A program made the position numbers and the translations under genes. From NCBI RefSeq assembly GCF_004321985.1, contig NZ_SCQN01000011.1:124001-188000 (forward strand): a DNA stretch of 64,000 nucleotides, in the 5' to 3' direction. The notes below the pieces were generated by a model, which did not search any database, was not told where the DNA came from, and saw only the letters and a program-made list of their open reading frames with translations. Below are positions 16,968 through 26,353 of this stretch, one piece after another; position 1 is the first letter of the stretch; every line of letters begins with the position of its first letter. Origin of the DNA: Castellaniella sp. (GTDB lineage Bacteria; Pseudomonadota; Gammaproteobacteria; Burkholderiales; Burkholderiaceae_B).

Positions 16968-18101
16968 TCAATCCATCATGCGCCGGTACCAGGCGTGGAA
17001 GTGGGCCATGCCGTCTTCCAGCGGTGTCTGGTAAGGCCCGCACTGGCTGGTGCCGCGTTCCATGAGCGCCCGACGGCCCGCGTCCATGCGCTCGCCGATT
17101 TCGTCGTCTTCGATGGCGGTTTCCAGATAGGCTGCTTGCTGGGCTTCGATGAATTCGCGCTCGAAGGCGATGATTTCCTCGGGGTAGTAAAACTCGATCA
17201 CGTTCATCGTTTCCTGCGGGGACACCGGGTACAGTGTAGACAGTACCAGTACATGCGGATAGAGCTCGATCATGTGCGTGGGGAAGTACGTCACCCAGAT
17301 CGCGCCGAAGTCTGGTGCAGCGCCTTCTCGGTAGCTCAGCAGCCGGTCGTGCCAGGCACGGTAGATATCCGTCCCGGGTTGTCCCAGCGCCTGATGGATG
17401 CCGACCCGTTGCATGCTGTGGAATGCCCCGAATTCCCATTTCAGATCGTCGCAAGTGACGAACTGGCCCAGTCCCGGGTGGAAGGGGCCCACATGGTAGT
17501 CCTCCAGATAGACTTCGATGAAGGTCTTCCAGTTGTAGTGGCACGGATGGACTTCCACATGATCCAGTGCATAGTCCGAGAAATCGAACTCCGGCCGCGT
17601 GAAGAGTTCGCCAATGTCGGTCGACGGGTTGCGTTCGCCTTCGAACAGCAGTCCGTGGCAGTTGTGCAGCGGGAATGTATCGAGCTGCAGGTTGGGCTTT
17701 TCGGGGAACAGGGGGGCGTTTAGCAGCTTGCCTTGCGTGTCGTAGCTCCACTGATGGATGGGGCAGAGCATGCGCCCACCCGTCTGGCAAAGGTTGCCCC
17801 AGGCGCACGCGGGGTCGTGGCCGCCCTGTCCGCCGAGGATCAGCGCCTGGCGGTGCCGGCAGACGTTCGACAGCAGCCGTACCGCCCCCTGCTGATCGCG
17901 CAGCAGGACCCGCCCACCACCTTCCTGGGTCAGCGTGCGCCAGTCGCCCGGGTTGGGCACCATCTTTTCGTGGCCGATGTAACGGGCGCTGTGTGCAAAG
18001 ATGCGATCCCGCTCCTGTTGCAGGATTTCCGGATCAAAATAATGCTGCACGGATAACTGGCTTGCCAGATCCGTGCCCGATGGGAGATAGGGATTGGTCA
18101 T
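16968..18101 (-). CDS. Rieske aromatic-ring-hydroxylating-type oxygenase, alpha subunit
   Basis: A 377-residue oxygenase. The Rieske [2Fe-2S] ligands are Cys81-Arg-His83 and Cys113-Pro-Ile-His116. The gap of 29 residues between the pairs is longer than the 15-17 usual in this family and contains two extra cysteines (Cys99, Cys105). The catalytic domain shows NWKTFIEVYLEDYHVGPFH, giving iron ligands His203 and His208. The ATG at 18101 was chosen because GGGGGGAA lies just upstream and the fold starts there; longer readings add only low-complexity sequence. No beta subunit, ferredoxin or reductase gene is adjacent. The substrate is unknown; the motif spacing recalls the choline/glycine-betaine-type monomeric oxygenases. 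Confidence 0.85.
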   Translation of the reverse strand: MTNPYLPSGTDLASQLSVQHYFDPEILQQERDRIFAHSARYIGHEKMVPNPGDWRTLTQEGGGRVLLRDQQGAVRLLSNVCRHRQALILGGQGGHDPACAWGNLCQTGGRMLCPIHQWSYDTQGKLLNAPLFPEKPNLQLDTFPLHNCHGLLFEGERNPSTDIGELFTRPEFDFSDYALDHVEVHPCHYNWKTFIEVYLEDYHVGPFHPGLGQFVTCDDLKWEFGAFHSMQRVGIHQALGQPGTDIYRAWHDRLLSYREGAAPDFGAIWVTYFPTHMIELYPHVLVLSTLYPVSPQETMNVIEFYYPEEIIAFEREFIEAQQAAYLETAIEDDEIGERMDAGRRALMERGTSQCGPYQTPLEDGMAHFHAWYRRMMD

Positions 18102-18323
18102 GGTTGGTTCCCCCCGCAAGAATTCATACTGATGAGCGGCCCATGGCGCCATCAGTGCGAAGAAAAACACCCGTCCTGGTCCGGTTTTGTGAACCGTGTA
18201 CGCTCTTGCACGGGACGTGCCAGGAGCTGGGGCCAAAGATTGTACCCCAGCTTGGCAGAGGCTGCCTGATGCGACCGTGTGGTCACCACCGTCTGCGTGA
18301 TTTCATGGGGGGCGGGGTTCTCG

Positions 18324-18329
18324 TACAAT
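18324..18329 (+). promoter_or_regulatory. Putative -10 box (TACAAT) for the xseB operon
   Basis: TACAAT stands 27 bases before the xseB ATG. This predicts a short leader of about 20 bases with an AGAGAAG ribosome-binding site. The -35 region is not recognisable. The 255-base gap 18102-18356 otherwise shows only the start region of the Rieske gene. Confidence 0.4.
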
Positions 18330-18356
18330 TCAGTCTGGACAGCAGAGAAGACACGC

Positions 18357-18668
18357 ATGGTGAACGATCAAACGGGGCCGAAAGCGAGGCGCCCGCAACG
18401 CGGAGTTGCAGCCGATGCCGTCGCGCCAGAGGACGGCAGCCAGGATCTCCCAGCCGACTTCGAGGCAGCGCTGGCAGAGCTTGAATCCGTGGCGGCGCGC
18501 ATGAGCGACGGCAACCTTGGCCTGGACGAATCGATCGCCCTGTATCAGCGTGGGGTGGCGCTGGCGCGTGTCTGCCAGCAACGGTTGGAAATTGCCGAGC
18601 AACAGGTGCAAGTCCTTCAGGGTCAGTTGCTCGAGCCTTTGGGCTCCGGGGCCCGAGACGACTCATGA
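18357..18668 (+). CDS. xseB: Exodeoxyribonuclease VII small subunit
   Basis: 103 residues. The conserved XseB core FEAALAELESVAARM and LDESIALYQRGVALARVC lies at residues 35-80. It is preceded by a basic, variable N-terminus of about 30 residues that makes the protein longer than the 80-residue E. coli form. Several small subunits bind one XseA to degrade single-stranded DNA; xseA is not in this window. ATG 18357 has AGAGAAG upstream. The stop overlaps the ispA start by four bases, the common xseB-ispA-dxs order. Confidence 0.93.
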   Translation: MVNDQTGPKARRPQRGVAADAVAPEDGSQDLPADFEAALAELESVAARMSDGNLGLDESIALYQRGVALARVCQQRLEIAEQQVQVLQGQLLEPLGSGARDDS

Positions 18669-19582
18669 GCGCGGTTTCTCCGGAATTCGATGTCTGGATG
18701 CAGGAAACCGTGACCCATGTCGCGGCTGTCCTCGACGAATTGTTGCCACCCGAAGAATCCGGCCTGGCGCGTTTGCGCGAGGCCATGCGCTACGCCGTGC
18801 TGGGGCCTGGCAAGCGGGTGCGAGCGGCGCTGGTGCGCGCGGCGGGCGAGGCCAGCCGGTCGGCGGGGTCAGCAACGGCTGCGCAGGACCTGGCGCTGGA
18901 CTGCGCGTCGGCCGCCGTGGAACTCATCCACGCCTATTCGCTGGTGCATGACGACTTGCCCTGCATGGATGACGATGATCTGCGGCGCGGTCGGCCCACA
19001 GTGCATCGCCAGTTCGACGACGAGGCGCTGGCGATGCTGGCGGGGGACGCCTTGCAGCCGCTGGCGTTTGGCTGCCTGGCACAGATGCCGATTGCACCGG
19101 CCCTGGTCGTCCAGGCCGTGCAGGTCCTGTCCCAGGCCGCTGGGAGCGAAGGCATGGTCGGCGGGCAGGCCATCGATTGCGCGAGTGTCGGACAGGTGCT
19201 GCCGATCGAGGCCCTGCAGCAGATGCATCGCATGAAGACGGGGGCGATGCTCGAGGCCAGCGTGCTGCTGGGGGGCATCGTTGCCGGGGCCAGCTCGACC
19301 ACGCGCACGGGTCTGGAAGGTTACGCTTCCGCCATGGGCCTGGCGTTTCAGGTGGTGGATGACATACTGGATGTGACGGCCGATTCCGCGACATTGGGCA
19401 AGACGGCTGGCAAGGATGCTGCGCATGGCAAGCCCACCTATGTGTCACTCATAGGGCTGGATGGTTCGCAGCGCCTGCTGGCCAGCCTGCACGATCAGGC
19501 ACTTGAATCGCTTCTGCCGCTGGGGTCGGGCGCCGGCCGGCTGCGCGAGCTGGCCGATTTCATCATTGGCCGCTCTCATTAG
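18665..19582 (+). CDS. ispA: Farnesyl diphosphate synthase (polyprenyl synthetase)
   Basis: A 305-residue trans-prenyltransferase that condenses isopentenyl diphosphate with geranyl diphosphate. The first aspartate motif is in [15 protein letters not shown] (residues 95-109), and the second is DDILDVTAD followed by [17 protein letters not shown] opens the fold. Length is normal for bacterial IspA. It sits between xseB and dxs, the isoprenoid precursor operon, and feeds undecaprenol, quinone and, possibly, hopanoid synthesis (hpnD at 35339). Confidence 0.95.
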   Translation: MSAVSPEFDVWMQETVTHVAAVLDELLPPEESGLARLREAMRYAVLGPGKRVRAALVRAAGEASRSAGSATAAQDLALDCASAAVELIHAYSLVHDDLPCMDDDDLRRGRPTVHRQFDDEALAMLAGDALQPLAFGCLAQMPIAPALVVQAVQVLSQAAGSEGMVGGQAIDCASVGQVLPIEALQQMHRMKTGAMLEASVLLGGIVAGASSTTRTGLEGYASAMGLAFQVVDDILDVTADSATLGKTAGKDAAHGKPTYVSLIGLDGSQRLLASLHDQALESLLPLGSGAGRLRELADFIIGRSH

Positions 19583-19616
19583 GCGCGCCCCGAAGGTCGC
19601 GATGGCACAGGAAATC

Positions 19617-21476
19617 ATGACGAGTTTGTTGGAAAGCATCGATTCACCGGCAGATCTGCGCCGGCTGGACCGTTCTGCGCTGAGGGGGCTGGCGACGGAG
19701 CTGCGGGCATTCGTCCTGGATTCCGTCTCCCATACCGGCGGGCACCTGTCGTCGAATCTGGGCGTGGTGGAGCTGACGCTGGCGCTGCATTATGTCTTTC
19801 ACACCCCTGAGGACCGGCTGGTCTGGGATGTGGGCCATCAGTCCTATGCACACAAGATCCTGACCGGGCGCCGCGAGGCAATGGCGGGTTTGCGTCAATT
19901 GGGCGGGATTTCCGGCTTTCCCAGGCGGTGTGAGTCCCCGTACGATGCCTTCGGGACGGCCCATTCTTCCACGTCGATCTCGGCGGCTCTGGGGATGGCG
20001 GTCGCGGCGCGCAATGCCGGCATTGATCGCCAGAACATTGCCGTCATTGGCGACGGTGCGATGACGGCGGGCATGGCCTTCGAGGCCTTGAATAATGCTG
20101 GTGTGATCCCCGACATCAATCTCCTGGTGGTGCTCAACGACAACGACATGTCGATTTCACCCCCCGTGGGGGCACTGAACTACTACTTTGCCCGCCTGAT
20201 GTCTGGGCAGTTCTATGCGCACGCCAAGAACGTGGGCAAGGCCGTGCTACAGCATGTGCCGCCGGTGCTGGAGCTCGCGCGCAAGCTCGAGGGCCACGCC
20301 AAGGGCATGCTTTCCCCTGCAACGCTGTTCGAGGAACTGGGCTTCAATTATGTCGGGCCCATCGACGGCCACGATCTGGATGTGCTGATTCCCACGCTGG
20401 AAAACCTTCGGGAATTAGGCGGGCTGCAGTTCCTGCATGTCGTGACGCGCAAGGGTCAGGGGTACAAGCTGGCCGAGGCCGATCCGGTGCTCTACCATGG
20501 GCCGGGGAAATTCGATCCTCGGGTGGGGATCCAGAAGCCCGCAACCCCGGGGCGCAAGACGTTTTCACAGGTTTTCGGCGACTGGCTGTGCGCCATGGCC
20601 CAGGCGGATACCCGCCTGGTGGGCATCACGCCTGCGATGCGCGAAGGCAGCGGACTGGTGGAATTCGAGCGGCGTTTCCCGGATCGTTATTTCGATGTGG
20701 GGATTGCCGAGCAGCATGCTGTCACGTTCGCTGCGGGTCTGGCGTGCGAGGGCTGCAAACCCGTGGTTGCCATCTATTCCACGTTCCTGCAGCGCGGCTA
20801 CGACCAGTTCATTCATGACGTAGCGCTGCAGAATCTGGACGTGACCTTTGCGCTGGACCGGGCCGGCATCGTCGGAGCGGACGGAGCGACCCATGGCGGC
20901 AATTTCGATGTCGCCTTCTTGCGATGTGTCCCCAACATGGTAGTGGCGACGCCGTCGGACGAACACGAGGCGCGCTTGTTGCTCAACACCTGCTATCGTC
21001 ACCCGGGGCCGGCTTCGGTGCGCTATCCGCGCGGAGCCGGGACTGGTGTTGCGGCCGGAGATTCGCTGGAACCCGTGGAGATCGGACGGGCCGTGGTCAG
21101 GCGACGTGGGTCGGGTGTTGCCCTGCTGGTCTTTGGCACCCTGCTGGCCTCAGCCGCCCAGGCGGCCGAGGCGCTGGATGCGACGCTGGTGGACATGCGA
21201 TTCGTCAAACCGATCGATGAGGCGCTGCTGGTGGAGCTGGCGCAGTCTCACGAACTGTTCGTGACGGTTGAAGAGGCTGCCATCATGGCAGGAGCGGGCA
21301 GCGCGGTGGTGGAATATCTCAATCGGGAGGCGATCGCTCTCCCGGTCCTGCAGCTTGGCCTGCCGGATGAGTTCATCGATCATGGGGACCAGAAGACCAT
21401 TCTTGCCGGGCTCGGCCTGGATGCGGCTGGGATCGAGGCGTCCATACGCCAGCGTTTGAATAGGACTATTTCATGA
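19617..21476 (+). CDS. dxs: 1-deoxy-D-xylulose-5-phosphate synthase
   Basis: A 619-residue thiamine-diphosphate enzyme for the first step of the MEP isoprenoid pathway (pyruvate + glyceraldehyde 3-phosphate). Seen: [20 protein letters not shown], the ThDP motif [18 protein letters not shown], and [20 protein letters not shown] 19617 was preferred to ATG 19602 because AGGAAA stands six bases before it and [17 protein letters not shown] matches the usual start. The stop overlaps folE2 by four bases. Confidence 0.97.
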   Translation: MTSLLESIDSPADLRRLDRSALRGLATELRAFVLDSVSHTGGHLSSNLGVVELTLALHYVFHTPEDRLVWDVGHQSYAHKILTGRREAMAGLRQLGGISGFPRRCESPYDAFGTAHSSTSISAALGMAVAARNAGIDRQNIAVIGDGAMTAGMAFEALNNAGVIPDINLLVVLNDNDMSISPPVGALNYYFARLMSGQFYAHAKNVGKAVLQHVPPVLELARKLEGHAKGMLSPATLFEELGFNYVGPIDGHDLDVLIPTLENLRELGGLQFLHVVTRKGQGYKLAEADPVLYHGPGKFDPRVGIQKPATPGRKTFSQVFGDWLCAMAQADTRLVGITPAMREGSGLVEFERRFPDRYFDVGIAEQHAVTFAAGLACEGCKPVVAIYSTFLQRGYDQFIHDVALQNLDVTFALDRAGIVGADGATHGGNFDVAFLRCVPNMVVATPSDEHEARLLLNTCYRHPGPASVRYPRGAGTGVAAGDSLEPVEIGRAVVRRRGSGVALLVFGTLLASAAQAAEALDATLVDMRFVKPIDEALLVELAQSHELFVTVEEAAIMAGAGSAVVEYLNREAIALPVLQLGLPDEFIDHGDQKTILAGLGLDAAGIEASIRQRLNRTIS

Positions 21477-22285
21477 ACACCCTGCTGGATTCGGTAGCTG
21501 CTGTGATGCCGGATGTACAAAGCTCGCCCGATACCCGTCGGATTGCCATCCAGCGGGTGGGGGTGCGAGGGGTGCGTCATCCGCTGCTCGTCGCCGCCGG
21601 CATGGGCCAGCCCCAGGCCACGATTGCCGAATGGGAAATGACCGTGGCCTTGCCGGCAGAGTCCAAGGGCACGCATATGTCGCGGTTCATTGCGCTGCTG
21701 GAATCCTACCGTTCGGTTCCCATGACACCCCAGCGCCTGTGCGAGATGGCACAGGCCATGCTGGATCGCCTGCAGGCGGACTCGGGCGACCTGACGGTGG
21801 ATTTTCCTTATTTCATCGAGAAACCTGCTCCGGTGTCGGAGGTTCGCAGCCTGATGGACTATCAGGTGGGCTGGCGGGTCCGTGCCCAGCGCGGACAGGC
21901 GGCACGGTTTACGCTGCAGGTGCAGGTGCCGGTCACCAGCCTGTGCCCGTGCTCCAAGGCGATTTCGGAATACGGTGCCCACAATCAGCGGTCTCACGTC
22001 ACCGTCCGCCTGGACTTTGAAGCCGTGCCGTCACTGGACCTGGAGTTACTCGTTCACCGCATCGAAGCGCAGGCCTCGTCAGAACTCTGGGGGCTGCTCA
22101 AGCGGGCGGATGAGAAGTATGTGACTGAGCATGCCTACGAAAACCCGAAGTTCGTCGAAGACCTGGTCCGGGATGTCGCAGTGATGCTGCAGCGCCAGCC
22201 TGGCGTGGCGGCTTACGAAGTTGCGGCCGAGAACTTCGAATCCATCCACAACCATTCAGCCTATGCGATGGTGCGCAGCGCCTAG
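21473..22285 (+). CDS. folE2: GTP cyclohydrolase FolE2 (type IB)
   Basis: A 270-residue GTP cyclohydrolase IB that makes 7,8-dihydroneopterin triphosphate for folate or queuosine. [20 protein letters not shown] holds the catalytic cysteine and metal ligands; [13 protein letters not shown] is the C-terminal family motif. FolE2 enzymes use several metals and can replace zinc-dependent FolE under zinc limitation. No Zur-box-like sequence was seen because the gene is embedded in the dxs operon (four-base overlap). It is convergent with dnaB, eight bases away. Confidence 0.95.
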   Translation: MNTLLDSVAAVMPDVQSSPDTRRIAIQRVGVRGVRHPLLVAAGMGQPQATIAEWEMTVALPAESKGTHMSRFIALLESYRSVPMTPQRLCEMAQAMLDRLQADSGDLTVDFPYFIEKPAPVSEVRSLMDYQVGWRVRAQRGQAARFTLQVQVPVTSLCPCSKAISEYGAHNQRSHVTVRLDFEAVPSLDLELLVHRIEAQASSELWGLLKRADEKYVTEHAYENPKFVEDLVRDVAVMLQRQPGVAAYEVAAENFESIHNHSAYAMVRSA

Positions 22286-22293
22286 CTGCCGCT

Positions 22294-23667
22294 CTAAAAT
22301 CCAGGTGTGGTGGAGAAGTTCAGGAAGCGTGTACTGGCTCCCTGGAACGTCAGGCGCAGCATGCCGATGGGCCCGTTGCGCTGCTTGCCGATGATGATTT
22401 CAGCCGTACCCTTGTCGGGGGAGTCGGGGTTATAGACTTCGTCACGGTAGATGAAGATGATCACGTCGGCGTCCTGCTCGATGGCGCCTGATTCGCGCAG
22501 GTCGCTCATGACGGGGCGCTTGTTGGGGCGCTGCTCCAGGCTGCGGTTCAACTGGGACAGAGCCATCACCGGGCAGTTGAGTTCCTTGGCCAGGCTCTTC
22601 AGCGAACGACTGATCTCGGAGATCTCCGTTGCGCGGTTTTCGTTGGAGCCGCTGGACGACATGAGCTGCAGGTAGTCGATGATGACGAGGCCCAGCTGCC
22701 CGCATTGCCGGGCCAGGCGCCGGGTACGCGCGCGCACCTCCATCGAGGTCAGCGCGGGTGTTTCGTCGATGTAGATCTGGGCTTCTTCGACCTTCTGGAC
22801 GGCGTGTGTCAGCCGCGGCCAGTCTTCCTGGTTGAGCTTGCCGGTTCGCATGCGGTGTTGATCCAGCATGCCCACGGACCCGATCATGCGCATGGCGAGC
22901 TGCACCGCACCCATTTCCATGGAAAATACCGCGACTGGCAGCCCTTGTTCGATCGCAACGTGCTCGCCGACGTTCATGGCGAACGAGGTTTTCCCCATCG
23001 AGGGGCGTCCCGCCACGATCACCAGGTCGCCCGGCTGCAGGCCAGAGGTCATCCGGTCCAGGTCGTTGAACCCGGTGGGGACGCCGGTGACGTCCGAGTC
23101 ACCTTCACGGTGATACAGCTCGTCGATGCGCTCCACTACCTTCGCGAGCAGCGGGCGGATTTCCTGGAATCCCGCCATGCCCCGGGCGCCTTCCTGGGCG
23201 ATCTGGAATACCCGTGACTCGGCTTCATCCAGGATCTGACGGGCTTCCTTGCCCTGCGGGTTGAACGCAGCCGACGAGATCTCATCGGCGATGGACACCA
23301 GCTTGCGCAGCATCGAACGCTCGCGCACGATCTCCGCGTAGCGCCGGATGTTGGCGGCCGATGGTGTATTGTGCGCAAGCGCATTCAGGTACGGCAGCCC
23401 GCCGCATTCCTCGGCCTTGCCGGAAGTCGCCAGCGACTCGTGCACGGTCACGACGTCGGCGGGCCTCGACAGGCCGACCAGCCGGACGATGTGCTGCCAG
23501 ATCAGGCGGTGATCGAAGCGGTAAAAGTCCTCGTCGGCCAACACGTCGGCCACACGGTCAAATGCCGCATTGTCCAGCAGCAGCCCGCCAAGCACTGATT
23601 GCTCGGCCTCGATGGAGTGCGGCGGTACGCGCAGGTAGTCCAATTGCGCATCGGTCTCGGTTTCCAC
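22294..23667 (-). CDS. dnaB: Replicative DNA helicase DnaB
   Basis: A 457-residue hexameric helicase for chromosome replication. The N-terminal domain opens with VPPHSIEAEQSVLGGLLLD. The RecA-like domain carries GRPSMGKTSFAMN (Walker A), VIIDYLQLM (Walker B) and SRSLKSLAKELNCPVMALSQLNR. No intein is present. It follows the rplI gene on the same strand, separated by 116 bases that contain a strong terminator, so it likely has its own promoter in the 23668-23699 stretch. Confidence 0.97.
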   Translation of the reverse strand: METETDAQLDYLRVPPHSIEAEQSVLGGLLLDNAAFDRVADVLADEDFYRFDHRLIWQHIVRLVGLSRPADVVTVHESLATSGKAEECGGLPYLNALAHNTPSAANIRRYAEIVRERSMLRKLVSIADEISSAAFNPQGKEARQILDEAESRVFQIAQEGARGMAGFQEIRPLLAKVVERIDELYHREGDSDVTGVPTGFNDLDRMTSGLQPGDLVIVAGRPSMGKTSFAMNVGEHVAIEQGLPVAVFSMEMGAVQLAMRMIGSVGMLDQHRMRTGKLNQEDWPRLTHAVQKVEEAQIYIDETPALTSMEVRARTRRLARQCGQLGLVIIDYLQLMSSSGSNENRATEISEISRSLKSLAKELNCPVMALSQLNRSLEQRPNKRPVMSDLRESGAIEQDADVIIFIYRDEVYNPDSPDKGTAEIIIGKQRNGPIGMLRLTFQGASTRFLNFSTTPGF

Positions 23668-23699
23668 GACTGTCCTCGATTCGTCTGACTCGGCCCATG

Positions 23700-23728
23700 A
23701 AAAAGGCCGGCATCGCGCCGGCCTTTTT
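23700..23728. terminator. Rho-independent terminator after rplI (symmetrical)
   Basis: A perfect 12-base inverted repeat: AAAAAGGCCGGC at 23700-23711 and GCCGGCCTTTTT at 23717-23728, with loop ATCGC. On the minus strand the GC stem is followed by five Ts, ending the rpsF-priB-rpsR-rplI transcript before dnaB. The A/T arms make it work in both directions on paper. Confidence 0.92.
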
Positions 23729-23783
23729 CAGTCGCACGCTGCCATTCCCACCCTGGGGAATGTAGCATGGCGGGTTTCCACCA

Positions 23784-24239
23784 TCAGGCCATTTCGCCCT
23801 GGACGGTGAGCGTGATGTCGGCCACCACGTCCGCGTGCAGCGCGACCTGTAGCGGAAACTCGCCGACGGCCTTGATGGCGCCGTTGGGCATGCGGATCTG
23901 GGCCTTGTGCACATCGGTGAAGCCGGCGGCTTTCAGGGCCTCGGCGACGTCGATGGTCGTGACCGAGCCGAACAGGCGGCCGTCCACGCCGGACTTCTGG
24001 CTGACGACCAGCGCAAACCCGTGCAGCTTCTCGGACAGGGACTGGGCGGCAGCGAGCTTCTCGGCCTGATGTTTTTCGAGTTCGGCGCGACGGGCCTCGA
24101 ATTCCTTCAGGGCTTCGGGCGTTGCACGGCGTGCGATCTTTTTCGGGATCAGGAAATTGCGGGCATAACCGTCGCGGACGCGGACCACGTCGCCCAGGCT
24201 GCCAAGATTGACGACTTTTTCAAGCAGGATGATTTGCAT
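23784..24239 (-). CDS. rplI: 50S ribosomal protein L9
   Basis: 151 residues, opening [30 protein letters not shown], the N-terminal rRNA-binding domain of L9. A long connecting helix ([20 protein letters not shown]) and the C-terminal domain ([14 protein letters not shown]) follow. It is the last gene of the ribosomal operon and ends 56 bases before the terminator. Confidence 0.97.
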   Translation of the reverse strand: MQIILLEKVVNLGSLGDVVRVRDGYARNFLIPKKIARRATPEALKEFEARRAELEKHQAEKLAAAQSLSEKLHGFALVVSQKSGVDGRLFGSVTTIDVAEALKAAGFTDVHKAQIRMPNGAIKAVGEFPLQVALHADVVADITLTVQGEMA

Positions 24240-24254
24240 GACGGGCTCCTGGTC

Positions 24255-24536
24255 TTAGTGATGGTTGTCGGTGTACGGCAACAGGGCCAGGAAACGCGCA
24301 CGCTTGATGGCCGTATCGAGCTGGCGCTGGTAGTGCGCCTTGGTGCCGGTCAGGCGGGCGGGGATGATCTTGCCGTTTTCCTGGATGAAGTCGCGCAGCG
24401 TATCCAGATCCTTGTAGTCGATTTCTTCGACCTTGGCGACCGTGAAGCGGCAGAACTTGCGACGCTTGAACAGTGGGTTCTGTTGCCCGAACTTGCGTTT
24501 GTCCTTGTTGTTGGACGACTTTTTGAAGAAAGCCAT
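24255..24536 (-). CDS. rpsR: 30S ribosomal protein S18
   Basis: 93 residues with the S18 signature [20 protein letters not shown] and [27 protein letters not shown]. The N-terminal [20 protein letters not shown] is a short basic extension. S18 binds S6 on the 30S platform; both are encoded in this operon, which carries a candidate leader hairpin before rpsF. Confidence 0.97.
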   Translation of the reverse strand: MAFFKKSSNNKDKRKFGQQNPLFKRRKFCRFTVAKVEEIDYKDLDTLRDFIQENGKIIPARLTGTKAHYQRQLDTAIKRARFLALLPYTDNHH

Positions 24537-24581
24537 GATGTTTACCTTTGTCTGTGTCCGGGCGCTGCCCGATGTATTCGT

Positions 24582-24884
24582 TTACTGTATCTGTGCAATC
24601 TGCTGAAGGTGCAGCACCAGCCGGTCGGAACCCTGGCGTTGCGGCGCGAGAAACCCGGTGGCCTGGATCGGAGTGCCGTTGTCGGTTTCCGCCAGTGACT
24701 GTGCCAGATCGCCCAGGGCGACGGCTTGCAGTTCCAGCGTGACCCTGCGCAGCGCGCCGGCCTCTTGAACCTGGGATTCGTGTTCGAGCATGAAATGCAG
24801 GACCGGAATGCCCGCCGGCGTATGCCGCAGTGGTTCAGTCCTGTTCATCCGTGCCGTCAGCTCGACCCGATTCACCGATTGCAT
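24582..24884 (-). CDS. priB: Primosomal replication protein N (PriB)
   Basis: A 100-residue single-stranded-DNA-binding OB-fold protein: NRVELTARMNRTEPLRHTPAGIPV, then FMLEHES and VTLELQAVALGDLA. PriB joins PriA at stalled forks in the restart primosome. It lies between rpsF and rpsR as in other beta/gammaproteobacteria, ten bases after rpsF. dnaB follows the same operon. Confidence 0.94.
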   Translation of the reverse strand: MQSVNRVELTARMNRTEPLRHTPAGIPVLHFMLEHESQVQEAGALRRVTLELQAVALGDLAQSLAETDNGTPIQATGFLAPQRQGSDRLVLHLQQIAQIQ

Positions 24885-24894
24885 CAGCGCCTGG

Positions 24895-25260
24895 TCAGGA
24901 TTTCACGGGTTCGGCAGCCGCCTTGCGGGCCTCTTCGCGTTCGACCGACTTCATCATGAAGGAAGGTTCAGTGTGAGCCTTCTTTTGCTTGATGAACAGG
25001 GAACGCAGGATGGCGTCGTTGTAGCGGAAGGAATGTTCCAGTTCTTCCAGGGCGGGTTCGCCGCACTCGATGTTGAAGCACACATAGTGGGCCTTGACGA
25101 GCTTCTGGATCGGGTAGGCAAGCTGACGGCGACCCCAGTCTTCGACACGGTGGATGGTCCCGCCGTTCGAGGTGACCATGGTCTGGTAGCGCTCGATCAT
25201 GGCGGGCACCTGCTCGCTTTGATCGGGATGCACGATAAACACTACTTCGTAGTGGCGCAT
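24895..25260 (-). CDS. rpsF: 30S ribosomal protein S6
   Basis: 121 residues: [39 protein letters not shown] and [11 protein letters not shown] are S6 signatures. ATG 25260 has AAGGAGT seven bases upstream, so the longer upstream reading is not used. It is the first gene of the S6-PriB-S18-L9 operon. A hairpin in the leader (25299-25327) is a candidate feedback site for S6:S18. Confidence 0.96.
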   Translation of the reverse strand: MRHYEVVFIVHPDQSEQVPAMIERYQTMVTSNGGTIHRVEDWGRRQLAYPIQKLVKAHYVCFNIECGEPALEELEHSFRYNDAILRSLFIKQKKAHTEPSFMMKSVEREEARKAAAEPVKS

Positions 25261-25298
25261 GAATGACTCCTTGTGGATATCTGCAGTGTTGACAGACA

Positions 25299-25327
25299 GC
25301 CCGTGGGATCCATGATCCCAATCGGGC
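25299..25327 (-). promoter_or_regulatory. Leader hairpin before rpsF, candidate S6:S18 feedback element
   Basis: On the minus strand a five-pair outer stem (GCCCG/CGGGC), a two-base AT bulge on the 5' side, a seven-pair inner stem (TGGGATC/GATCCCA) and an ATG loop form a bulged hairpin 39 bases before the rpsF start. Leaders that bind the S6:S18 complex and repress rpsF operons are known in many bacteria and use a bulged hairpin with a CCG-rich segment. The match to that motif is suggestive only. A possible -10 (TAGAAT) lies upstream near 25340. Confidence 0.5.
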
Positions 25328-25345
25328 AAGTAACCCGGCATTCTA

Positions 25346-26353
25346 TCACGACGATTTGTCGGATGTCATCCTGAGTGCCAGACGCATGGCGGCGTTCAGC
25401 GACGCCGGGTCGGCCACGCCACGGCCGGCAATGTCATAGGCGGTGCCGTGGTCCACGCTGGTGCGGACGAAGGGCAGGCCCACCGTGACGTTCACGCCCT
25501 CATCCAGTCCCAGGTACTTGATGGGAATCAGGCCCTGGTCGTGGTATTGGGCCACGACGATATCGAATTCTCCGTGGCGGGCGCGCATGAAGACCGTGTC
25601 GCCCGGCCACGGCCCGGATACCAGCAGGCCTTCGGCCTGAGCCTGTTCGATGGCGGGGAGGATGAAGCGCGCCTCCTCGGTGCCGAAGGCGCCATTTTCG
25701 CTGGCGTGGGGGTTCAGACCCGCGACGGCGATGCGCGGCTGTGGGATGCCGGCCTGGCGACAGGCGTGTTGTGCCAGGCGGATGGCCGTCCGTTCGGCGG
25801 CGATGCTGATGGCGCCGGGTACGTCGGCCAGCGCGATGTGGATGGTGACCAGCAATACCCGAAGCTCGTCGTTCGCCAGCATCATGGCGTAGTCGCGCGT
25901 CCCGGTGCGCGAGGCCAGGATCTCGGTGTGGCCCGGGAAGTTCACGCCTGCCGCCCGCATCGCTTCCTTGTTCAGTGGTGCCGTCACGATGGCGCGCAAG
26001 TGATTCGCCTGAGCGTCGTCGATCGCGTGGCACAGATACTCATAAGCGCCGCGCCCGGCTGCCGGGTTGACTTTGCCCACCTGCAGGTCAGCGGGCAGTG
26101 GTTCCCAGCGGTTGAGCACGCCAATGACATTGCCGACGGTGCCTCGCCCCGGGCTGTCCAGCGCCTGGATACGCAATTGCTGCGACAGCCCCAGCGATTG
26201 ACAGGTGCGCCTCAGGATCCCTGCGTCGCCGTACACGACGGCTGGGTGGGGCAGGCCGGCGGCGAACAGACGCACGATCAGCTCGGGGCCGATGCCGGCC
26301 GCATCGCCCATGGTGAAGGCGAGCGGGTGGCCAGAACGGGCCGGAAGGCCCAC
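25346..26353 (-). CDS. pdxA: 4-hydroxythreonine-4-phosphate dehydrogenase
   Basis: A 335-residue enzyme of pyridoxal 5'-phosphate synthesis (DXP-dependent route; dxs at 19617 makes the other precursor). Seen: [52 protein letters not shown] and [13 protein letters not shown], which hold the metal-binding histidines. The start is GTG at 26353, one base overlapping the PhoH stop, with GAGGTG about seven bases upstream. The reading frame stays open far into the upstream gene, but only this start fits. It is the last gene of the Mth938-bcp-PhoH-pdxA run. Confidence 0.94.
   Translation of the reverse strand: MGLPARSGHPLAFTMGDAAGIGPELIVRLFAAGLPHPAVVYGDAGILRRTCQSLGLSQQLRIQALDSPGRGTVGNVIGVLNRWEPLPADLQVGKVNPAAGRGAYEYLCHAIDDAQANHLRAIVTAPLNKEAMRAAGVNFPGHTEILASRTGTRDYAMMLANDELRVLLVTIHIALADVPGAISIAAERTAIRLAQHACRQAGIPQPRIAVAGLNPHASENGAFGTEEARFILPAIEQAQAEGLLVSGPWPGDTVFMRARHGEFDIVVAQYHDQGLIPIKYLGLDEGVNVTVGLPFVRTSVDHGTAYDIAGRGVADPASLNAAMRLALRMTSDKSS

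Noticed and set aside
18102-18236. N-terminal extension of the Rieske oxygenase
   Set aside because: No ribosome-binding site, no family similarity; ATG 18101 has GGGGGGAA upstream.
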